This document shows, one piece after another, positions 13,416 through 21,506 of a DNA stretch of 33,672 nucleotides (positions are counted from its first letter, which is position 1; each line of letters starts with the position of its first letter). The notes below the pieces were generated by a model. It searched no databases and was not told where the DNA came from. It saw only the letters and a program-made list of their open reading frames with translations. The DNA is from CAYHDN01 sp964355425. GTDB lineage: Bacteria; Patescibacteriota; UBA1384; XYA2-FULL-43-10; CAINNR01. Both the position numbers and the translations under genes were made by a program. Location: assembly GCA_964355425.1 (NCBI GenBank), contig CAYHDN010000001.1:1-33672 (forward strand), read 5' to 3'.

Positions 13416-14474
13416 CTATACATTGAAGCGGAATAATGCCACATCGCCGTCTTTGAAAATATAATTTTTACCCTCTGTCCGGACCATTCCGTGTGAGCGG
13501 GCGCCAGACCAACCGCCCTGGGCGAAAAGGTCTTGCCAGGGAATTACTTCAGCGGCGATAAATCCGCGTTCGAAATCGCTGTGAATTACGGCAGCGGCTT
13601 CCGGCGCCATTGTGCCGTTTCGAACTGTCCAAGCCCGAGTTTCCGGCTCGCCGGAGGTAAAATAGGTGATTAAATTCAGTGCCCTGTAGGCCTCTTTTAT
13701 CAAACGATTGATGCCGGTATCGCTAATACCAAGAGACTCGAGGTATTCATGTCGGTCAGCATCCGACAAGTCATTTAGCTCTGATTCTATCTTAGCGGAA
13801 ATTGGAATATATTTATCATCTTCGAAACTCCGCAGTTGTTCCTCGGAACAATTAGCGACATATAAGACTGGTTTCATCGTCATCAGCGCCAGTGATTTAA
13901 CCAGTTTTAATTCATCATCAGACAAATCGGCTTCGCGGGCATTTTTGCCATCACAAAGTTTTTTTATAATTTTGTCCAGTGCTTCTTTTTCTAATTTTGC
14001 ATCCTTTGATCCGCTTTTGATGTCACGGTCTAAATTATATTGGCGTTTTTCGACTGTGGTAATATCGGCAAGCTGAAGTTCGGTTTCAATAGTAGCGATA
14101 TCATCTTTCGGATCCAGTTTTCCGGCAACATGAGTTACATTTTCATCTTGAAAAAAACGGACGACCATAGCAATCGCATCACATTCGCGGATGTGCGAAA
14201 GAAATTGGTTGCCTAAGCCTTCGCCTTTTGATGCACCGCGGACTAGGCCGGCAATATCAACAAACTCAACGACGGTGGGTACAATCTTTTTAGAATGAGA
14301 GATTTCGCCGAGCGGAGCGAGGCGTTCATCCGGCACCTCAACAATTCCAACATTGGGCTCAATGGTGCAAAATGGGTAGTTGGCCGCTTCCGCTTTTGAG
14401 CCCTTAACTAAGGCATTAAAAAGTGTACTCTTTCCAACATTCGGTAAACCTACGATGCCGATTTTGAGCGACAT
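13416..14474 (-). CDS. ychF: YchF/OLA1-family ATPase-GTPase
   Basis: A 352-residue YchF. The P-loop GLPNVGKST is at residues 9-17, the switch region DIAGLVRGASKGEGLGNQFL follows, the base-recognition motif is NCSEE (NxxE of the OLA1 subfamily, which prefers ATP), and the C-terminal TGS domain ends at FRFNV. YchF binds ribosomes and is tied to stress and translation control. The start at 14474 follows AAAGGAT. The frame is open further upstream through a palindromic repeat (14501-14522) that would encode an AKATED-type peptide, but no ribosome-binding site supports a longer form. It ends in TAG right beside the four-hairpin repeat. Confidence 0.95.
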   Translation of the reverse strand: MSLKIGIVGLPNVGKSTLFNALVKGSKAEAANYPFCTIEPNVGIVEVPDERLAPLGEISHSKKIVPTVVEFVDIAGLVRGASKGEGLGNQFLSHIRECDAIAMVVRFFQDENVTHVAGKLDPKDDIATIETELQLADITTVEKRQYNLDRDIKSGSKDAKLEKEALDKIIKKLCDGKNAREADLSDDELKLVKSLALMTMKPVLYVANCSEEQLRSFEDDKYIPISAKIESELNDLSDADRHEYLESLGISDTGINRLIKEAYRALNLITYFTSGEPETRAWTVRNGTMAPEAAAVIHSDFERGFIAAEVIPWQDLFAQGGWSGARSHGMVRTEGKNYIFKDGDVALFRFNV

Positions 14475-14494
14475 AAATCCTTTCAAAAAGTGCT

Positions 14495-14522
14495 CATCCT
14501 CCGTAGCTTTAGCGAAGGATGG
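14495..14522. repeat. Palindromic repeat of the ATCCTCCGTAGCTTTAGCG type
   Basis: It shares CCGTAGCTTTAGCG with the rpsF tail (10680-10702). It lies in the ychF leader. In coding sequence it reads as SxAKAT(D/E)-type peptides. Confidence 0.7.
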
Positions 14523-14569
14523 GTTAAGTCCCATAGCTAGAACATACGCTATTTGAGCTTGTAAGTAAA

Positions 14570-14594
14570 GAAAAAACTCTCGTGTACACGAGAG
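14570..14594 (-). terminator. Intrinsic terminator of the 87-aa membrane protein gene
   Basis: A perfect palindrome CTCTCGTGTACACGAGAG (14577-14594) followed on the minus strand by six U. Confidence 0.8.
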
Positions 14595-14613
14595 CCGGGC
14601 AGGGTAGCGATTG

Positions 14614-14877
14614 CTACTCCGTGATGATGCCGAGGCGCCGGCCACCGGCGTCAATGCCGCCGATGAGCAGCAAGATCAGCGGCCAGCAGAGGGCAACGGC
14701 CGGGAAGCAGGTGAAATACAGCCACAGGTCTCGGGCGTTTGGCTGTTCGCCGACCGCACCGAACGAGCCATTAGCCCAGCTGAGCTCGCCCGCGAGCACC
14801 ATCCAGACGACGATCGCAATGACCAGATACACGCCCAGTCCTTCTGCCACTTTCAGCAGGGTCAGCAGTGTTCTCAT
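14614..14877 (-). CDS. Orphan 87-aa two-helix membrane protein
   Basis: The start at 14877 follows AAGGG at a 6-base spacing; a longer in-frame form from 14922 lies over the promoter area and is rejected. The product has two hydrophobic segments (about residues 15-30, VYLVIAIVVWMVLAG; and about 52-73, LYFTCFPAVALCWPLILLLI) joined by a polar linker, ending GGRRLGIITE. It probably has both termini on the same side of the membrane. No family is recognised. It is GC-rich, a single-gene unit, divergent from the 50-residue basic peptide gene, and ends in TAG. Confidence 0.65.
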   Translation of the reverse strand: MRTLLTLLKVAEGLGVYLVIAIVVWMVLAGELSWANGSFGAVGEQPNARDLWLYFTCFPAVALCWPLILLLIGGIDAGGRRLGIITE

Positions 14878-14985
14878 TTGGCACCCTTCTGTGCTACCTG
14901 ATTTTGTTTGATGATATATCATTTCAATTTGAAAGTAAAGAGATTTTTGTTATATTATATCCGACCATGTCCGGAGGTGTTCGCG

Positions 14986-15138
14986 GTGCCAAGGCACAGC
15001 GGTAGTAGTAATGATAAGGCACAGAGGAAGCGCCGAACGAAAAGGGGTAGACTAGAGCGTGCAAACTTCAGCAGAGGAAAGCTGGCCAGGCGCAACATAG
15101 AGAATGCTTATCGCCGAGAGTCGTCCCATGGTAGCTGA
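14986..15138 (+). CDS. Small highly basic peptide (50 aa)
   Basis: The GTG start at 14986 lies six bases after GGAGGTG in a leader that is shared almost exactly with the gene at 17997 (GGAGGTGTTCGCG). The 50 residues begin MPRHSGSSND and are then dominated by Arg and Lys (KAQRKRRTKRGRLERANFSR), so it probably binds nucleic acid or ribosomes. It is not bL34, bL36 or another small ribosomal protein that I recognise. The stop codon TGA lies inside the loop of its terminator hairpin. The promoter is TTGAAA with TATATT at a 16-base spacing just upstream. Confidence 0.6.
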   Translation: MPRHSGSSNDKAQRKRRTKRGRLERANFSRGKLARRNIENAYRRESSHGS

Positions 15139-15155
15139 ACCATGGGAATTTTTTT
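15124..15155 (+). terminator. Terminator overlapping the stop codon of the 50-aa gene
   Basis: TCCCATGG (15124-15131) pairs with CCATGGGA (15140-15147), followed by a U run. The TGA stop (15136-15138) is in the loop. Confidence 0.8.
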
Positions 15156-15205
15156 ATTGCAAAAAAGTGTATAATAAAAACAGCAATCATTTAAGGGGTG
15201 AGCTT

Positions 15206-15481
15206 GTGAGTAGTTCTGATTTGACGGTTGTTGACATGTTTGTTCCAGCTGAACGAACGAGGCTCGCCGTTCTTTCATTTCGACTTTACCGGGCTCTACG
15301 GGCTCTGCGCTATTATAAACGGGCAGCCCAAGAGTTCGAACACTTTTTGCACCTGAAGTCAACTAGCGGCCCTGGGCGTTGTTTCGTCCTAGTTGATCAA
15401 AATGGACAACGGAGATACACCAATCTGGTGCCGATTGAACGCGCGGACATACCCGCAGTCCTTGCCGCCGTACCCAAGTAG
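15206..15481 (+). CDS. Orphan 91-aa protein
   Basis: The GTG start at 15206 follows AAGGGGTG at a 5-base spacing; a later ATG (codon 11) has no ribosome-binding site. The product has an Arg/Leu/Tyr-rich, probably helical middle (about residues 18-45, TRLAVLSFRLYRALRALRYY) and a C-terminal half with CFVLVDQNGQRRYTNLVPI, which looks like a small beta unit. It is predicted cytoplasmic. No family is recognised. The stop codon TAG sits in the loop of the terminator. It lies 14 bases before the -10 box of the DedA-like gene. Confidence 0.65.
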   Translation: MSSSDLTVVDMFVPAERTRLAVLSFRLYRALRALRYYKRAAQEFEHFLHLKSTSGPGRCFVLVDQNGQRRYTNLVPIERADIPAVLAAVPK

Positions 15482-15500
15482 CACGGCGGATTTTTTTTTT
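15465..15500 (+). terminator. Terminator overlapping the stop codon of the 91-aa gene
   Basis: CCGCCG (15465-15470) pairs with CGGCGG (15484-15489), then A and ten U. The TAG at 15479-15481 is in the loop. Confidence 0.8.
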
Positions 15501-15508
15501 GCTACAAT
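15500..15508 (+). promoter_or_regulatory. Extended -10 promoter, leaderless start of the DedA-like gene
   Basis: TGC-TACAAT ending at 15508, six bases before ATG 15515. It directly abuts the U run of the preceding terminator. Confidence 0.55.
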
Positions 15509-15514
15509 AAAAGT

Positions 15515-16207
15515 ATGAACAAAATCGTTAAGGCTCTAACTATTCCATTGATACTTTTGGCGACGTTGGTAATATTTTTAGTCATCGCTTCGATATTTTT
15601 TCCGACCCCGGACATGCTTCTCGAGGTACTAAAAAAATATTTTGCGCTTTATGGCTATCCGGTCTTGGTTATTTCGGCAATAATTGAGTCAATCCCCGTT
15701 ATCAATATTTACTTTCCCGGATCATCAATAATTCTTCTCGCGGCAGCTTTCTCGCGCCAAGGATCGCTCAATATCTACGCAGTCATCTTTCTCACCGCTC
15801 TATCATTTTGCATTACATATGTATTTAACTACTGGATTGGCTACAAAGGTTGGCACAAGTTATTTGATAAGTTCGGCATGCACGACGCACTGGAAAAAAC
15901 TAAAAATCAGGTAGAAAAACATGGCTCTTGGTGGATTTGGATTTCTTACACTCACCCGAATCTCGGAGCCTTAACCTCAACCGCTTTCGGAATTTTGAAG
16001 CTGCCATTTCCGTCTTTTCTAATTCAATCAATTTTTGCCAATTTCGTTTGGACCTTTTTTTGGGGATTTCTAATGTACTTTGCTTCCGACCGATTGATAA
16101 CAATTCTCACTGCTCGCTGGCTAGTGATCGCTGCCCTGATTTTATTCGTCGGAATTAAAATAATTGTCGAATTAAAAAAGAGCAAAAAAGATGAAAAAAG
16201 TTCTTAG
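15515..16207 (+). CDS. DedA/VTT-family membrane protein
   Basis: A 230-residue multi-pass protein. The N-terminal helix (about 8-28) precedes a DedA core with YGYPVLVISAIIESIPVIN and PGSSIILLAAAFSRQG (re-entrant loop region), further helices near 90-110 and 165-190, and a final helix (205-222) before a Lys-rich tail. DedA/SNARE-associated (VTT) proteins are thought to move lipids such as undecaprenyl phosphate or phosphatidylethanolamine across the membrane. The usual acidic and arginine signature is only partly visible, so the substrate cannot be named. The mRNA appears leaderless. The last 17 bases overlap the start of the Memo-CapA gene, implying a shared transcript. It ends in TAG. Confidence 0.8.
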   Translation: MNKIVKALTIPLILLATLVIFLVIASIFFPTPDMLLEVLKKYFALYGYPVLVISAIIESIPVINIYFPGSSIILLAAAFSRQGSLNIYAVIFLTALSFCITYVFNYWIGYKGWHKLFDKFGMHDALEKTKNQVEKHGSWWIWISYTHPNLGALTSTAFGILKLPFPSFLIQSIFANFVWTFFWGFLMYFASDRLITILTARWLVIAALILFVGIKIIVELKKSKKDEKSS

Positions 16208-17921
16208 TGTTGTAATTATTCTTATAATTGTGGGACTCTTCGGGTATTTTCTTTTTCAAGATCATCAGAGGGCCACTACTTACACCCCAACCCAGCCGAT
16301 TTCCGGGGATAATATTACCTCGATAATTGTTCCGCATTTCAATACCTTTGCCGACAAGCGTCTTGAATTGCTTTCGAATATTTGGACCCAGTATTCGGCC
16401 GAAAATATTATTCTGGTTTCGGTTGACCATTTCAATTCCGGTAGCACGAATATTACGACGACCGACAAAGATTGGACGACTTCCGAGGGAAAATTGACTG
16501 CCAACAAAGATTTAGTACGAAAATTAGCAGATTCGGGTATTGCAACCTCCGATGAATCGGCCTTCGCCAAAGAACATGGCATCTCGAACATTGTCCCCGA
16601 TATTTTGAAATCAAAAATTGGCGGTTCGGTAACGCCGATCATTATTAAAGATACAACTCCGCGTGCCGATGTTGATAAATTGGCCGATTGGATTTCTGCC
16701 AATGCTCATGGCGCCTATTTAATCGCTTCGGTTGATTTTTCTCACTATCAGCCAAATGCCTTGGCTAAAGTCCACGACCAATTTTCAATTCAGGCTTTGG
16801 AAAATAATGACCCTGACAAAATTTGGGCAGCGGAATCCGATTCGCCACAGACTTTGTATTTGGCCCAGAAAGTTGCAGCAAAAAATTCGGCCACGAACTT
16901 TAATCTCTTCTATAATAGTAACTCCGGAGAGTTGAATAAAAATGATGATGCAGAAACCACCAGTGTAGTTTTGGGCTATTACTCTAACAAGGGGTTGGAG
17001 AATCCGCCAGCCGGCGGAGAGCCGTCAACTTCGTTTGTTATAGCCGGCGATGCAATGTTCGACCGCAATGTTTGGCAAACTTTTAAGTCGAGCGGTCTTG
17101 AACATATATTTGATAATTTTGGTACGCGGGTTTTCCGCGGCACTGACTTGGCAATGATAAATTTGGAGGGTCCGGTTTCAGAAAAAACTATCCCCGGAAT
17201 TCAAACTGGGGGGATGAGTTTTAATTTTCAGCCGGAAGTGCCAGGGGTTCTAAAATATCTCAACATTAACTCGGTATCACTGGCCAATAACCATACCAAC
17301 AATGCCGGCACGAGTGGCTTTGCATCAACAAAAAAAATGCTCGATAAATCATCTATCAAATATTTTGGCCAGCCCAGCGGTTTTTCGGAAGCGTCAGTTC
17401 TGCGGGTCGAAGGTGGGATACCAGTATCAATTATTGGGATTATGGCGCTTGATGATTTTGACGAATCAGCGATAGAGACAAAAATAAAATCGGAAAAATC
17501 AGCCGGCCGCGCGGTTATTATCTTTCCTCATTGGGGAACCGAGTATGCGCCAAAGCATTCAACATCGCAAAAAAATATGGCAAAAAGTTGGATAGCCGCC
17601 GGTGCAGACTTAATAATCGGTTCTCATCCGCATGTAACAGAGGATTTTGAAATAGTTGATGGTAAACCGGTAGTTTATTCGCTCGGCAATTTTGTTTTTG
17701 ATCAGTTTTTCTCGGAAGAAACCCAACAGGGGCTAATACTTGCCGGCACCGTCACAAAAGAAAAAATTACCTTAACATTTTTGCCAACGAAAGAAATTAA
17801 GGTCAAACCGCAACTAATGCGCGGTTCGGAGAAAATTAATAAGATAAAAACAATATTAGATATAAATTCAGAACAAGGTTTCAAAAAGATCTCAAGCGAC
17901 ACAATAGAAATCAGCCGATAA
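16191..17921 (+). CDS. Memo-like/CapA-like two-domain secreted protein
   Basis: A 576-residue protein. It has an N-terminal membrane anchor (about 3-22), a Memo/AmmeMemoRadiSam-B-like domain (about 40-260: IVPHFN, LVSVDHFN, ASVDFSHYQ), then a CapA/PgsA-like phosphoesterase fold (about 280-545: IAGDAMFDR, INLEGPVS, LANNHTNNAG, HWGTEY, IGSHPHV, VYSLGNFVFD). CapA proteins take part in poly-gamma-glutamate capsule work, and their HPH and NNH motifs suggest a metal phosphoesterase. Memo binds metal through His residues; HFN and DFSHY fit. Both halves look complete. No capsule synthetase is nearby. The start ATG lies inside the end of the DedA-like gene. It ends in TAA, three bases before the -35 box of the next unit. 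Confidence 0.85.
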   Translation: MKKVLSVVIILIIVGLFGYFLFQDHQRATTYTPTQPISGDNITSIIVPHFNTFADKRLELLSNIWTQYSAENIILVSVDHFNSGSTNITTTDKDWTTSEGKLTANKDLVRKLADSGIATSDESAFAKEHGISNIVPDILKSKIGGSVTPIIIKDTTPRADVDKLADWISANAHGAYLIASVDFSHYQPNALAKVHDQFSIQALENNDPDKIWAAESDSPQTLYLAQKVAAKNSATNFNLFYNSNSGELNKNDDAETTSVVLGYYSNKGLENPPAGGEPSTSFVIAGDAMFDRNVWQTFKSSGLEHIFDNFGTRVFRGTDLAMINLEGPVSEKTIPGIQTGGMSFNFQPEVPGVLKYLNINSVSLANNHTNNAGTSGFASTKKMLDKSSIKYFGQPSGFSEASVLRVEGGIPVSIIGIMALDDFDESAIETKIKSEKSAGRAVIIFPHWGTEYAPKHSTSQKNMAKSWIAAGADLIIGSHPHVTEDFEIVDGKPVVYSLGNFVFDQFFSEETQQGLILAGTVTKEKITLTFLPTKEIKVKPQLMRGSEKINKIKTILDINSEQGFKKISSDTIEISR

Positions 17922-17924
17922 GGC

Positions 17925-17953
17925 TTTACATTTGAACTCTTTTTTGCTATAAT
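17925..17953 (+). promoter_or_regulatory. Promoter of the 172-aa membrane protein gene
   Basis: TTTACA (17925-17930), a 17-base spacer and TATAAT (17948-17953). Confidence 0.75.
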
Positions 17954-17996
17954 TTTATGCATCTGTTAGTTGTTCACATTCAGGAGGTGTTCGCGC

Positions 17997-18515
17997 ATGC
18001 GGACCTTAGTTGCCGTGGCTCTGATTTGTCTGTGTCTTACGCCGGCGTTCTGCCAAGACAAACCGGCGCCGCCGGTCTGTCCCCCGGAGCAGACCGCGAC
18101 GGCCAGCCAGTACGATGTCAATGTCGGCGTCAGCGACCAGACCTTCCAAGCGATGACCAAGTCGGTCGACGCCATGGCAGGCCTGATCAGCAGGTATGTC
18201 TCGGGCCCGCTGGCGGTCTATTACGCCAGTATGGTGAAGCGCCAAGCTGCTCTTGGCTGGACAGGCGTCGGTTTCTGTGGAGTGTCGCTGATCTTTCTCT
18301 GCGTCTGCATCGGCCTAATCCGGCTGACTTGCGGCGCTGATGGAAACACGGAGCCCGGCGTATTGGGCGTCTTCTGGATCATCATGGGGGTCGTCAGTCT
18401 GATCTGTTTCCTGATCGCTCTCGGCTACCTGCCGGTGTCAATTTCGCGCATTGCTGCGCCGGAGTCCTTCGCCATCCAGGACATCATCAAGTCGTTGGGG
18501 GCGATGAAACCGTAG
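17997..18515 (+). CDS. Orphan 172-aa exported membrane protein
   Basis: The start at 17997 follows AGGAGGTG in the same GGAGGTGTTCGCG leader used by the gene at 14986. The first 20 residues (MRTLVAVALICLCLTPAFCQ) look like a signal peptide with cleavage near FCQ-DK. Then comes a Pro/Cys-containing polar region, and two hydrophobic helices at about residues 83-106 and 117-142. It is probably a membrane protein with a short external N-terminal part. No family is recognised. It is GC-rich with its own promoter and terminator (18550-18580). It ends in TAG. Confidence 0.7.
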   Translation: MRTLVAVALICLCLTPAFCQDKPAPPVCPPEQTATASQYDVNVGVSDQTFQAMTKSVDAMAGLISRYVSGPLAVYYASMVKRQAALGWTGVGFCGVSLIFLCVCIGLIRLTCGADGNTEPGVLGVFWIIMGVVSLICFLIALGYLPVSISRIAAPESFAIQDIIKSLGAMKP

Positions 18516-18549
18516 CTGCCCAGCTAGGCTCCATCGCCAGGCTGCATAG

Positions 18550-18580
18550 CCCGGACCACTATTGGCCCGGGACTTTTTTT
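18550..18580 (+). terminator. Intrinsic terminator of the 172-aa gene
   Basis: CCCGG (18550-18554) pairs with CCGGG (18567-18571), then AC and seven U. Confidence 0.65.
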
Positions 18581-18657
18581 GTCCCCAAAAAAGGTTTATG
18601 ATTAGAATAAATAAATGTCGTCTCCAGTTTAATTGGGGATTTGCAACGCTAATAGTA

Positions 18658-18680
18658 GATTCCCGACTTCTCGGGAATGA
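18658..18680. repeat. ATTCCC-N8-GGGAAT palindrome
   Basis: ATTCCC and GGGAAT with an 8-base centre, followed by TGACA. The pattern is that of dRS3-like short repeats known from Neisseria and of dispersed repeats in many metagenomic genomes. Only one copy is in this window. Confidence 0.6.
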
Positions 18681-18705
18681 CAAAAAGAATTAACAGGAGG
18701 GAATT

Positions 18706-20433
18706 ATGGTTGAGGAAGAAAAAGCTGAAGAAAATAAGCCGGCGGAAGAACATATCGTTCTGCCGACCAGGAAGAAAAAGAATTTGACCTGGCTTTGGAT
18801 TGTAATTACGGCAGTCGTAGTTGGCGGTGGTGTTACCGTTTTTGCTTATCGCGGAGCTATTAAAGACAAAATTTGGCCGAAAAAAACCGACACGGCGTCG
18901 TCAACTACTGACAGCGCAACAACTACAGCGCCAACTTCGTCAAGTATTAAAATTGTTGATGAAGGCATAACTTGGATTACGCCACGGGAAAAGCTAGCCG
19001 ATTTAGGATTGTTCAAAAAAGTAGCTGGCGCAGAGGATATTGGAGCTGGCTATACCGGCACTGACTATTATAAAGTTGCCACGACTTCGGACGGCGGTGA
19101 AATAATTTTAGCCATCGCTAAAGTTGAGGGCATGGGTACTTGGGATGATTTTCATCATTTTCTGAAAAAAGCTGGGGTATATTATTGGCTTTCAGAAAAC
19201 TCCGATCCGGTTGGCGGCGGTGAAGGTGTGACTGCTTATGCGCGAACAAATTCTGACACTAACGGCACTCTAGTAATCAAATCACTGCAGTTGGATAAAA
19301 CGTTAACAAAAGGTACGACTAAATCGACTCAAGATCCCAGTTCGTCCAGAAGTGATGCTTTTGTCCAAGCTGCTGCTTCGGGCACAAAAATTGAAGAAAC
19401 AAAATGGGGAGATCTATATATACAAAAAGGTACTGACATTGACAAATCAAACGGCGATGTCAAAGTGGCTCAATATTATATTTTGCGCAACGACGGAATT
19501 CGGATGATTTATCACCCCGAGGCGACATTTCGCAATGACGACGGAACGCTAAAGCTTACTTGGAGCAATGCCGTGGGTCAGGCCCAGAAGTTTTCACAAA
19601 TTAAGACTGCAGGCTGCGGTGGTGCCGGTGGATCGTTCCCACTTATAACCGACACAGAGTCGCTAAAAACCAAAACAGAGGTTGGGGCCAGTGGAGCAGC
19701 GAAGGTTTATACGGTTGCAACAACCTCGACTTTGGCCGAATTTGCTTATCAGGTTTATTTGATGGATGAAATGGGTTCTAAAGCTACAAAAGATGTGATG
19801 ATGAACGACTTGGGGTTGTTGGTTCTGCAAGATGGTTACGGAAACTGGGTTGCCTATACCAATGATAAGTATGCCCCGCAAGTTGAGTGCGGCAAACCGG
19901 TAATTTACCTTTATCCAACCAAAAATACAGAAGTTTCTGTTAAAGTTGGCGCCGATATTACAAAATCCGAGCCAACTTACGGTAAGGGTTGGAAAGTTTT
20001 GGCCACGCCTGCCGGTGCACTGAAAACAGCAGAAGGAATCAAAAGCTATCTTTACTGGGAAGGAAGGGGTTGGGGAAGCTATCCGGTGATAACAACCGGA
20101 ACCATTGTTGACAGGCCAGATGTTGCCGCAACTATTTCATCGCAGTTGGCATCTATGAATTTGAGCGCTCAGGAGATTGCTGATTTCAATGAATTCTGGC
20201 TACCGAAGATGCCACAAACTCCATACACCCGGCTAACTTGGCTAACGACTGACCAAATGAACACTTTAGCGCCATTGGCGGTCTCACCGAAGCCAGATAC
20301 AATGATTCGTGTTTTCCTGGATTTTGAGGGTTTACAATCAAAAATTTCTATCACGCCACAAATTTTGCCGAAATATGAACGTAAGGGCTTTACACTGGTT
20401 GAGTGGGGAGGACTGCTAACTACACAGAAATAA
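18706..20433 (+). CDS. Membrane-anchored protein with KPVIYLYP motif
   Basis: A 575-residue protein. The start at 18706 follows AGGAGG at a 5-base spacing. It has an acidic N-terminus, Lys-rich boundary, one membrane helix (about 28-49), a Ser/Thr/Ala-rich linker (about 62-85), and a large extracytoplasmic part. Near residue 393 it has ECGKPVIYLYP, a motif I know from uncharacterised CPR and other bacterial envelope proteins, followed by a beta-rich region with TVLV-type strands and a WEGRGWG stretch. The C-terminus has RVFLDFEGL and FTLVEWGG. The role is unknown; the topology suggests a surface or periplasm-like location. It ends in TAA. Confidence 0.75.
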   Translation: MVEEEKAEENKPAEEHIVLPTRKKKNLTWLWIVITAVVVGGGVTVFAYRGAIKDKIWPKKTDTASSTTDSATTTAPTSSSIKIVDEGITWITPREKLADLGLFKKVAGAEDIGAGYTGTDYYKVATTSDGGEIILAIAKVEGMGTWDDFHHFLKKAGVYYWLSENSDPVGGGEGVTAYARTNSDTNGTLVIKSLQLDKTLTKGTTKSTQDPSSSRSDAFVQAAASGTKIEETKWGDLYIQKGTDIDKSNGDVKVAQYYILRNDGIRMIYHPEATFRNDDGTLKLTWSNAVGQAQKFSQIKTAGCGGAGGSFPLITDTESLKTKTEVGASGAAKVYTVATTSTLAEFAYQVYLMDEMGSKATKDVMMNDLGLLVLQDGYGNWVAYTNDKYAPQVECGKPVIYLYPTKNTEVSVKVGADITKSEPTYGKGWKVLATPAGALKTAEGIKSYLYWEGRGWGSYPVITTGTIVDRPDVAATISSQLASMNLSAQEIADFNEFWLPKMPQTPYTRLTWLTTDQMNTLAPLAVSPKPDTMIRVFLDFEGLQSKISITPQILPKYERKGFTLVEWGGLLTTQK

Positions 20434-20468
20434 ACACTGAATAAACACAGAAAAATCCATAATATAGA

Positions 20469-20505
20469 AAATCAGTCCTGGAGCAGTCCGGGGTTGATTT
20501 TTTTT
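20469..20505 (+). terminator. Probable intrinsic terminator of the KPVIYLYP gene
   Basis: AATCA (20470-20474) pairs with TGATT (20495-20499) around an imperfect GC-containing stem, followed by eight U. Confidence 0.5.
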
Positions 20506-20557
20506 GTTGCAAATTATTGTTTTTATGATATTCTAGTAACCAAGAGAGGTGATACCA

Positions 20558-20761
20558 GTGACAGACGTCAGTCAGATAAAGCGACGCGCACTTGAGCTTG
20601 CACGCGAGGGTGTTCACGAGGTGCTTGCTGGTGGCAGGAGGAAAAGCGGTCAGCCAAGCGTCGGTGTCCGGAGGCTGATGGCTCCGTGTGCCGGCTTTGC
20701 CCCGAACATCTCACCTTCGGTCTATCGAAGCCGTCCTAAATCCAGTCAGCACAACGGCTGA
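20558..20761 (+). CDS. Orphan 67-aa basic protein
   Basis: The GTG start at 20558 follows GAGAGGTG; a GTG nine bases earlier overlaps the ribosome-binding site. The first third is helical and mixed-charge (MTDVSQIKRRALELAREGVH), the rest is Arg/Ser/Pro-rich with one Cys. No family is recognised; nucleic-acid binding is conceivable from charge alone. The promoter is TTGCAA with TATTCT at a 16-base spacing. It ends in TGA within a small hairpin, followed by a terminator that lies back to back with that of the next, converging gene. Confidence 0.55.
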   Translation: MTDVSQIKRRALELAREGVHEVLAGGRRKSGQPSVGVRRLMAPCAGFAPNISPSVYRSRPKSSQHNG

Positions 20762-20774
20762 CTCCGAGCCGTAC

Positions 20775-20798
20775 CCGCTGTCACTGGCGGTTTTTTTT
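20775..20798 (+). terminator. Intrinsic terminator of the 67-aa gene
   Basis: CCGC (20775-20778) pairs with GCGG (20787-20790), followed by eight U. Confidence 0.6.
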
Positions 20799-20800
20799 GT

Positions 20801-20829
20801 AAAAAAATGACGGTTCAGGTCGAACCGTC
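20801..20829 (-). terminator. Intrinsic terminator of the 190-aa gene
   Basis: GACGGTTC (20809-20816) pairs with GAACCGTC (20822-20829). On the minus strand it is followed by A and a U run. The stem begins at the last base of the stop codon. Confidence 0.8.
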
Positions 20830-21401
20830 TAAGTGATGTCGACGGAGACAAAGAAATGGAATGTGATCAAACAGTTACCTCCCAGATTGTTACGCTGGCC
20901 GATGATCATTTGCATGTGATACCAGCGACCGTTGCTACTGACCTCTGCCAGACCTGAGTGGCGCGACCACTCCTTGCCACACCATTCTGCTCGGTGCTTG
21001 GTTTTGGCGCAGGCGACCACATCATGGATGGTTCTTAGCACTTCGTGCCCGTTGGCAGCTTGGAGTTCCTCTTGTGTCCAGCCTATTTCTCGTTGTTTAT
21101 AGACTGGCCAAAGAACGGATCCTAAGCCCCGGGGGTCTATTCTGTGCTGGATCGCTTCTATGTCTCGGCCGCTAGGTCGGACAATCGCTTCAATGGTGCA
21201 TGGGGTATCAACAGCACCAAGCAACGACTCGAAGGCTAACCGCCCGATTGGGCTCACGGGGCCGAATCTCTGAGTTGCCTCTTGCTTACGTGACCGCAGG
21301 TGTCCGTCTAGCGACTCTATTGGCCGGAACTTCGGCAAGTCAGGCTGCGCTGTTATGCGCGCCCAAATTGCTTTGAGGAAACATCCCGCGCGCTTAAACA
21401 T
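20829..21401 (-). CDS. Orphan 190-aa protein
   Basis: The start at 21401 follows AAGGGGGT at a 7-base spacing, with a promoter upstream (TTGTTC, 17 bases, TAACAT). The 190-residue product has a basic N-terminus (MFKRAGCFLKAIWARI), a middle with PSGRDIEAIQHRIDPRGLGS, and a C-terminal stretch with HMQMIIGQRNN and ITFHFFVSVD that looks like paired strands. Three Cys and several His do not form an evident metal site. No family is recognised. It is GC-rich with its own promoter and terminator. It ends in TAG. Confidence 0.65.
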   Translation of the reverse strand: MFKRAGCFLKAIWARITAQPDLPKFRPIESLDGHLRSRKQEATQRFGPVSPIGRLAFESLLGAVDTPCTIEAIVRPSGRDIEAIQHRIDPRGLGSVLWPVYKQREIGWTQEELQAANGHEVLRTIHDVVACAKTKHRAEWCGKEWSRHSGLAEVSSNGRWYHMQMIIGQRNNLGGNCLITFHFFVSVDIT

Positions 21402-21491
21402 CGGCCTGACCCCCTTTGCTTTTGGGTTCGACTTATGTTATCACAATAATAAAATTGGAACAATAAAATAGCAGTAGTGGTCTTAAAAAGG

Positions 21492-21500
21492 TGTTATTAT
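21492..21500 (+). promoter_or_regulatory. Extended -10 promoter, leaderless start of polA exonuclease
   Basis: TGT-TATTAT ending at 21500, six bases before ATG 21507. Confidence 0.5.
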
Positions 21501-21506
21501 AAGCCT

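Noticed and set aside
14582..14911. Plus-strand frames opposite the 87-aa membrane protein
   Set aside because: They mirror a gene with ribosome-binding site, promoter and terminator on the minus strand and have none of their own.
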